Shown: in pieces, positions 62,608 through 64,000 of the stretch
Numbering within the stretch: position 1 is the first letter of the stretch
Layout: every line of letters starts with the position of its first letter
DNA from: Leptolyngbya sp. SIOISBB
GTDB lineage: Bacteria; Cyanobacteriota; Cyanobacteriia; Phormidesmidales; Phormidesmidaceae
Direction of reading: 5' to 3'
Assembly: GCA_010671905.1 (NCBI GenBank)
Contig: JAAHII010000001.1
Location: forward strand, 6,162,026 to 6,226,025
Length of the DNA stretch: 64,000 bases
Made by a program: the position numbers and the translations under genes
Notes under the pieces: generated by a model
Database searches by the model: none
Told to the model about the DNA's origin: nothing
The model's input: only the letters and a program-made list of their open reading frames with translations

Positions 62608-63204
62608 TTATTCTGGTAACGAGCGATCAATCGTGTCTGCAGGCAGTTGGGGGACTAACACCGGCCCCTCAGCAGTTGCTTCGATTGAGTAAAACAAGCT
62701 ACTTTCGGCTGACGCACAGCATAGAGGATCATCAGGGCTATAGCGGTTAAACGCGGCGTTGAGCGAGTCTTCCCTATACAGATAGACATTAAAGAGACTG
62801 CCGTCAGTCCGAGAGTCCATTAATACGGGGGATAAGGTGCCCGCAAAATCGCCATCGACAAAGACAAATATTTGATAGCTAAAGGGTCGACACATGCCGT
62901 CAGCGTTGGCCATGCCAGTCACGACGGTGGTGTCGCCAAAAATGTAAGCGGGGCCTGACAAGGTCCACCCAGCTGCTGCGACGAGCGCATCTTCGTATAA
63001 CCGAGGAGAGCGAAAGACTTGTTCACACTCCGATAAATTGGAATATTCCAGATCGGGTGCGACTGGAATGGCGGCACCAGGGGTATTCCAATTCGCGTCA
63101 GTATCGAGCCAGCTACCATCTTGAGGGGACTGGGCTATGGTCGTAGAAGCGTATAGCAGAAGAAATCCTCCAGGCAAGGCAGCAAGCAGTTTTGTAATTT
63201 TCAT
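62608..63204 (-). CDS. Secreted LppP/LprE-like protein
   Basis: A 198-residue protein with a signal peptide (MKITKLLAALPGGFLLLYA, cleavage near TIAQS). The body fits the LppP/LprE pattern: SGPAYIFGDTTVVTG, IFVFVDGDFAGTLSPVLMDSRTDG, and FNRYSPDDPLCCAS, with the paired Cys near the end. Family members are exported lipoproteins or secreted proteins of unknown function; here the lipobox is not convincing. It stands alone on its strand. Confidence 0.7.
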   Translation of the reverse strand: MKITKLLAALPGGFLLLYASTTIAQSPQDGSWLDTDANWNTPGAAIPVAPDLEYSNLSECEQVFRSPRLYEDALVAAAGWTLSGPAYIFGDTTVVTGMANADGMCRPFSYQIFVFVDGDFAGTLSPVLMDSRTDGSLFNVYLYREDSLNAAFNRYSPDDPLCCASAESSLFYSIEATAEGPVLVPQLPADTIDRSLPE

Positions 63205-63427
63205 GTTGTTGAACGATGGCGATGATTTCGAAACTTGATATCAGATGATCGGTGAAAATCGTATCTGACGCATAGCTCAATAGGTGGCTAAGCTAGGTTT
63301 CATTTAATCAAGTCATTTAATCAAAATCGCGATCGCATGTGAGGTCACAGGCTCCAAACTTCCTCAGAGTTAATCGAGCACATTGAACCGCAAAACGGGT
63401 CTGGCGTTATGGACACGAAATGAACTT

Positions 63428-64000
63428 ATGAAGAGTCTTTTCTGGAAACGGTTTTGGCCCGTTAGCGTGATCGCCTTATCGGCCGCATTCACTGTGATCA
63501 TCGCATTGCCTGCACGATGGTCACTCAATACTCCAGTCCATGGAGGGCAACTCACCGAGGTCGCCCAAGTGATGCCTGCGGCGATCCAGCTCGATACGAA
63601 TTGGGATGACCGGAGTCTTTATGAGCCTGGGATGCAGCCAGCCTTTACCCACGAAATTGAGGCCCTGCCAGCGATTACCCAATACCACATTGCGGCTGAG
63701 TTGACCCTCGACCAAGACGCGATCGTGCAGGGGCAACAGCGACTGCACTACACCAATCAAAGTCATGACACTCTCGACCGGATTGTGTTGCGGCTATATC
63801 CCAACTCACCGCCGCTCAACAATGCGGGCAGTCTCAGCGTGACGAATGTACGAGTGCGGGAGCAGCCAATTGCGCCTTTACTCTCGGTAGACGACACTGT
63901 GTTGACGATACCTTTACCAGAACCGTTAGCGCCCGGCGAGGCTACTACCCTCAGCCTCAACTTTGAAACCCGGATCAAGCAAGGGGAAATTTCTCGTTCT
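63428..64000 (+). CDS. M1-family metallopeptidase, N-terminal part
   Basis: Open from ATG 63428 to the window edge (191 codons), so incomplete. An N-terminal membrane segment (FWPVSVIALSAAFTVIIALP) is followed by a beta domain with ITQYHIAAELTLDQDAIVQGQQRLHYTNQS and LDRIVLRLYPNSPPLNN, typical of the aminopeptidase N N-terminal domain as found in membrane-anchored M1 peptidases. The zinc site (HExxH) lies beyond the window. Family call is moderately certain. Confidence 0.75.
   Translation, partial: MKSLFWKRFWPVSVIALSAAFTVIIALPARWSLNTPVHGGQLTEVAQVMPAAIQLDTNWDDRSLYEPGMQPAFTHEIEALPAITQYHIAAELTLDQDAIVQGQQRLHYTNQSHDTLDRIVLRLYPNSPPLNNAGSLSVTNVRVREQPIAPLLSVDDTVLTIPLPEPLAPGEATTLSLNFETRIKQGEISRS

Noticed and set aside
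1-64000. CRISPR arrays, rRNA operon, prophage
   Set aside because: No regularly spaced direct repeats with unique spacers, no rRNA sequence and no phage structural or integrase genes were found.

Overview
The window is chromosomal DNA from a cyanobacterium, probably a filamentous Leptolyngbya/Nodosilinea-like lineage (inference). The evidence is the very frequent HIP1 octamer GCGATCGC, a psb30 (ycf12) photosystem II gene, cyanobacteria-restricted small families (DUF2949, DUF3181, DUF4278), glutamine-riboswitch-type leaders, a ureD separated from other urease genes, and a modB-modC fusion arrangement. There is no rRNA, CRISPR array or prophage. Two tRNA genes are present: tRNA-Ser(CGA) and tRNA-Arg(ACG).

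Layout. 1-870: two decayed genes (a SUKH/SMI1-like gene with an internal amber codon and a Sua5/YrdC remnant). 1.1-3.8 kb: siroheme genes sirB and cobA, then peptide deformylase. 3.8-8.6 kb: small proteins, tRNA-Ser, and a yugP-type membrane protease gene cut by an ISAs1-family IS that left a 10-bp target duplication. 8.1-25.2 kb: mostly single housekeeping or envelope genes (TPR proteins, DsbA-like, trypsin-like protease, FAD oxidoreductase, CPBP protease, transglutaminase-like protein, ureD, GT39-like transferase, CHAD protein, TauE exporter, M20 peptidase). 25.6-30.7 kb: psb30, a YkgJ protein, then the Anbu proteasome-like gene with its usual ATP-grasp / alpha-E / transglutaminase partners. 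30.7-34.2 kb: an accretion zone in which three gene cassettes (a membrane protein; a VapBC-type toxin-antitoxin pair; a lipoprotein plus a Uma2 protein) are each followed by a diverged copy of the 3' end of the transglutaminase gene. 34.3-45.7 kb: phosphoesterase, two cation/proton antiporters, TldD, adenylate cyclase, small membrane proteins, moaC. 46.6-49.9 kb: molybdate transport (modA and a frameshifted modBC). 50.0-51.0 kb: three tandem 293-bp units, each a glutamine-riboswitch-type leader plus a 56-codon DUF4278 gene, behind one strong promoter and ending at one terminator. 51-55 kb: SphS-like kinase, TPR protein, XPB-like helicase. 55.5-60.4 kb: a four-gene redox operon (SDR, luciferase-like, enoyl-CoA hydratase-like, zinc-type alcohol dehydrogenase family) divergent from a LysR regulator. 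60.3-62.4 kb: an IS630 relic and a second ISAs1-family IS with an 11-bp target duplication inside a palindromic repeat. 62.6-64.0 kb: an LppP/LprE-like secreted protein and the start of an M1 peptidase.

Two patterns cut across the window. First, eight reading-frame breaks (yugP, both IS transposases, the GT39-like gene, three in modBC, the enoyl-CoA hydratase) all have the same sign. Each is repaired by removing one base; in seven a specific homopolymer of 4-7 bases sits at the break, and in the modB-modC linker the site is less certain. After repair the lengths match the families. This may be sequencing overcall or a real slippage bias. Second, intergenic DNA carries palindromes and MITE-like repeats, including a roughly 100-bp element present three times with TATAGCA-type ends.

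Most interesting systems: the tandem riboswitch/DUF4278 array, and the repeated accretion of cassettes at the 3' end of the Anbu-associated transglutaminase gene.
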